Both the position numbers and the translations under genes were made by a program. The notes below the pieces were generated by a model. That model was not told the DNA's origin, searched no databases, and was given only the letters and a program-made list of their open reading frames with translations. From positions 1 to 8,310 of the forward strand of contig JAKAZF010000095.1 of NCBI GenBank assembly GCA_021826605.1: a DNA stretch of 8,310 nt, in the 5' to 3' direction. Origin of the DNA: Planctomycetota bacterium. GTDB lineage: Bacteria > Planctomycetota > Phycisphaerae > WQYP01. Each line of letters opens with the position of its first letter. The first letter of the stretch is position 1. Positions 5,839 to 8,310 of the stretch are shown here, one piece after another.

Positions 5839-6690
5839 ATGTCCGCCCGTCAAACCATTGATTACCTCCGCCAGGGTGCGGCCTTGAATCGTGAAGATAC
5901 TTTGCGTAACGGCCACATGTTACATTTTCCGGCTTCCGGTGAACTGGTTGTGGCGGGCGATCTGCATAACCATTGGCGGAACTACGAAAAAATAAAAACC
6001 TTTGCCGCGCTGGATCGGTTTCCCGAACGTCATGTGATCCTCCAGGAAATTATTCATGGCGGAGCCTTGGGTCCTGACGGCGAGGATAGCAGCATCCAAA
6101 TGCTTCTGGATGCCATCGACTGGGCGTTCCAGTTTCCTGGCCGGGTGCATTTTCTTCTTGCCAATCATGATTTAGCGCAGATTCAGGCTATCCCCATCAT
6201 GAAAGATGGCTACGACCTCACGGAACGGTTTAATCGGGGCTTCAGTGTTTTTTACGGCAGTAAAGCGGGTGAGGTATCAGCGGCATTTCGCGAATTTGTG
6301 CACAGTATGCCGCTGGCGGGCATTACCATCAGCGGCATATTTTTAAGCCATTCGCTACCAGGTGACCTTGACCTGCCATCCTTCGACGCCGGCATTGTGC
6401 GTCGTACCCTCACCGACGCGGATTACCAGCGAAACGGCTCGGTGTATAAGATGGTCTGGGGCCGTTCACAAAGCGAACAGGCGCTGACAACCTTGAGCAA
6501 ATTCTGGTGGGCGGACGTTTTTATCTGCGGACATCAGATGCAGGAAAGCGGCTTTGGGATGCTGGGCAAAAATATGCTGATTGTCGATTCCTCTCACAAT
6601 CATGGCGTTTTATTGCCTCTGGTTCTCGACCGCCAATACACCATGAACGATCTGGTAAAAGTATTGGTTCCGCTGGCCGGTGTTGAATAA
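5839..6690 (+). CDS. Calcineurin-like metallophosphoesterase with PPP-type layout and altered motif II
   Basis: This 283-residue protein is a predicted dinuclear-metal phosphoesterase, probably a protein phosphatase acting opposite the adjacent kinase. The motifs in order are GDLHNH (D41, H43), LQEIIHGG at 68-75 aligning with the usual LGDYVDRG, ANHD (N109, H110), SHSLPG (H171) and CGHQ (H232). Having no second His in the last motif fits PPP-type rather than GHxH-type enzymes. The bridging Asp is E70 here, and the following D and R are H73 and G74, so metal binding or activity may differ from standard PPPs. There is no signal peptide or TM. AAGGA (5830-5834) stands 4 bases before ATG 5839, a good ribosome site. 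It is probably cotranscribed with the kinase. The superfamily call is secure; phosphoprotein phosphatase activity is inferred from context. Confidence 0.85.
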   Translation: MSARQTIDYLRQGAALNREDTLRNGHMLHFPASGELVVAGDLHNHWRNYEKIKTFAALDRFPERHVILQEIIHGGALGPDGEDSSIQMLLDAIDWAFQFPGRVHFLLANHDLAQIQAIPIMKDGYDLTERFNRGFSVFYGSKAGEVSAAFREFVHSMPLAGITISGIFLSHSLPGDLDLPSFDAGIVRRTLTDADYQRNGSVYKMVWGRSQSEQALTTLSKFWWADVFICGHQMQESGFGMLGKNMLIVDSSHNHGVLLPLVLDRQYTMNDLVKVLVPLAGVE

Positions 6691-6825
6691 CTCGCCCGCC
6701 TGTTGCACTATTTCCGCCCGTAAAATAAAGAGCAGGTGGGGCCTATCAGCCGCAAAAGCGTATCTTCCGCCATGCACGTTTTGTTTTCAATGAGTTTTAT
6801 GTTTCAATACTCCCACCAGAAAAAC

Positions 6826-6838
6826 GTCCGTAACGGAC
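6826..6838. promoter_or_regulatory. Perfect dyad, possible operator upstream of the lipoprotein gene
   Basis: GTCCGT-A-ACGGAC is a perfect 6+1+6 palindrome in the 251-bp spacer between the phosphatase and the lipoprotein gene, about 104 bp before the latter's start. The one-base centre makes it a poor RNA hairpin, so a binding site for a dimeric regulator is the better reading. A smaller dyad (CAGACTTCTG, 6841-6850) follows it. No convincing promoter hexamers were found nearby, so the link to transcription is open. Confidence 0.35.
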
Positions 6839-6941
6839 AACAGACTTCTGGAGCTTAGCAGTTTGGTACTCTGATAGTGCACCGAACTATGCAGAATATT
6901 CACTCGGCACGAATAATATCATTGCCGAACGAGGAATTTAA

Positions 6942-8306
6942 ATGATGGTTTATTGGCGCAGCAGAACTTTCCGTCAGCGGTTGATCGCAACTGCGGCCGC
7001 CACGCTGGTGGCGGCACTTGCGGGCTGTACGCATAATGGATCACAGGGACCGACAACGATTTCCGCCGCCGCATTTATTCGCCCGGGTGCGCCGCTTTCC
7101 AATCCGCGATCCAGTCCGCCATCAAGCAAAACCCAACCGCTGACATCCCAACTTGACGGTGCGGCGGCACAAAACTCTCCAACCCCTCAAACAACCGTCC
7201 TTCCCGTGCCGCCCGCCAACATTCAGGCCGCAGTGACGCCGGCTCCCGGAACTAATCTGGCCGTGGCCGCACTGCTGGGAACGGTGAACAGCAAACCCAT
7301 ATTTGTCCAGGATGTGCTGCGGCCGATTTCCAAAGAATTAAAAAACGCGGCAGCTATCAGCAAGACGAAAACCTACTTTCAGCAGCAGGCGGAGCAAAGC
7401 ATTGCCCGCGAGCTCAATGTGCAAATCGATGATATTCTTTTTCTGGCCAAGGCCAAAAGATTTTTGGATAAAGATGACATGAAGGAAGTTGCGGCTGTCG
7501 TAGCCGGGCAAAAGGCCAAAATTGTCGCACAATATATGGGGTCCGAACAGTTGGCCGACCGCGCCTTGCAGCAACAGGGAAGTTCTCTGAATCAAAAACT
7601 TCAGGCCGTTCGGAATCAGACGATCATCGGCATGTATCTTAATCGTACGGTGTACCCCAAGCTCATCAGCACGCGCCGCGAGCTTTGGCATTACTATCAA
7701 GCTCATATCGCCAAATACACGCAACATGCTTCGGTGGATCTTTTCACCATCACGTATCGGGTGATCAATCAGTGGCCGCGCGATCCAACGGATCCCACGC
7801 ATACCCAGCCGGTCGCCCATGCCACCAAAGCCCAGATCGCCGCCGCGTGCCGCAAGGCGGTGGCGTATTGTGACAAGCTGGAAAACGAAATCCGCCACGG
7901 TGCTAATTTCGCGCTTCTGGCGGAAAATAATTCCGCCGACTCAGCGGCGGATAATGGCGGCCACTGGCCCAACACGCGTCGCGGCGAATTATCCAACCCT
8001 TTGATTGAAAAAATAGCCTTCTCCCTTAAGCCTCATACCATGGCCCCGCCGCTGCTGATAAAAAATAAAACCAATCCGCGTGGTGATGCGGTGGTGATTA
8101 TACGCGTAGGTACTGTAACGCGCCATCATGTCATCCCGTTCGGGCAGGAACAGGCCGCAATCGCTCAGATGTTGCGGCAGCGCATGTATCGGCACTTCAT
8201 GCTGATTTATCAGCGCAACCTCTATGATTCCGCATCCGTTAAAGCCATGACGCGAATGGTCTCAACCGCCGAACAGGTAGCGACATCATTGTATTTCACG
8301 CACTAA
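6942..8306 (+). CDS. SurA/PrsA-like peptidyl-prolyl isomerase lipoprotein
   Basis: A 454-residue predicted envelope lipoprotein of the SurA/parvulin-type foldase group. The N-terminus has Arg residues, a hydrophobic segment and the lipobox LAGC, with C29 as the lipidated residue. Residues 30-105 are a Pro/Ser/Thr/Gln-rich linker. A SurA_N-like helical chaperone part follows (about 108-260), opening with LGTVNSKPIFVQDVL, the usual A.VNG..I...DV pattern. A parvulin-like region follows (about 262-391): SVDLFTITYRV, GANFALLAENNSADSAADNGGHW, then LSNPLIEKIAFSLKPH and DAVVIIRV. A ~25-residue Pro/Asp/His insertion (276-300) interrupts the first strand-helix connection, and the His usual in the first parvulin strand is absent. 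It may therefore act mainly as a chaperone. GAGGA (6931-6935) lies 6 bases before ATG 6942. The gene is complete; the stop is 8304-8306. Confidence 0.8.
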   Translation: MMVYWRSRTFRQRLIATAAATLVAALAGCTHNGSQGPTTISAAAFIRPGAPLSNPRSSPPSSKTQPLTSQLDGAAAQNSPTPQTTVLPVPPANIQAAVTPAPGTNLAVAALLGTVNSKPIFVQDVLRPISKELKNAAAISKTKTYFQQQAEQSIARELNVQIDDILFLAKAKRFLDKDDMKEVAAVVAGQKAKIVAQYMGSEQLADRALQQQGSSLNQKLQAVRNQTIIGMYLNRTVYPKLISTRRELWHYYQAHIAKYTQHASVDLFTITYRVINQWPRDPTDPTHTQPVAHATKAQIAAACRKAVAYCDKLENEIRHGANFALLAENNSADSAADNGGHWPNTRRGELSNPLIEKIAFSLKPHTMAPPLLIKNKTNPRGDAVVIIRVGTVTRHHVIPFGQEQAAIAQMLRQRMYRHFMLIYQRNLYDSASVKAMTRMVSTAEQVATSLYFTH

Positions 8307-8310
8307 GTTA

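Noticed and set aside
6703..6731. TTGCAC-17-TAAAGA as a promoter for the lipoprotein gene
   Set aside because: Only about three of six bases match in each hexamer, and it lies over 200 bp upstream of the gene. Too weak to annotate.
7338..7898. 186-codon minus-strand ORF opposite the lipoprotein gene
   Set aside because: It is entirely antisense to a gene with lipobox, foldase motifs and a good ribosome site, and has no start signal of its own.

Overview
The window looks like chromosomal DNA from a Gram-negative-type bacterium, most likely a planctomycete (Phycisphaerae-like) of moderate GC. This placement is an inference. It rests on a soluble non-RD Hanks-type kinase next to a divergent PPP-like phosphatase, on fmt sandwiched between two unfamiliar membrane proteins, and on a SurA-like lipoprotein with a long low-complexity linker. 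There is no marker gene in the window that proves it. I see no rRNA, tRNA, CRISPR array, prophage or intact insertion sequence.

Left part (1-3488): a 5'-truncated GNAT acetyltransferase and yidD (membrane-protein insertion factor) run rightward. They converge on a leftward three-gene operon whose transcription order is a two-TM protein with helical repeats, then fmt (Met-tRNAi formyltransferase), then a two-TM protein with a Pro/basic cytosolic tail. The last two genes overlap by one base (TAATG). A good sigma70-type promoter (TTGACG-17 bp-TAAAGT, minus strand) lies about 120 bp upstream of the operon. The convergent junction holds an AAAGGT...ACCTTT inverted repeat and a perfect 14-bp tandem duplication, which contains the operon's last stop codon.

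Middle (3489-4757): a 380-bp divergent intergenic region, then a membrane-anchored protein of the PGRP/Amidase_2 fold. All three expected zinc ligands of that protein appear substituted, so it is probably a pseudo-amidase. A 175-bp GC-rich, hairpin-rich spacer follows.

Right part (4761-8306): a compact same-strand group made of a Ser/Thr kinase, a previously hidden 38-codon ORF for a Cys-rich peptide that exactly fills the kinase-phosphatase gap, and a metallophosphoesterase with a PPP-like layout but an altered second motif. After a 251-bp gap comes a SurA/parvulin-type lipoprotein.

The most interesting candidate system is the kinase / Cys-rich micropeptide / divergent phosphatase cassette, possibly working with the neighbouring inactive peptidoglycan-binding protein and the envelope chaperone. 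A link between them is inferred only from order and spacing.
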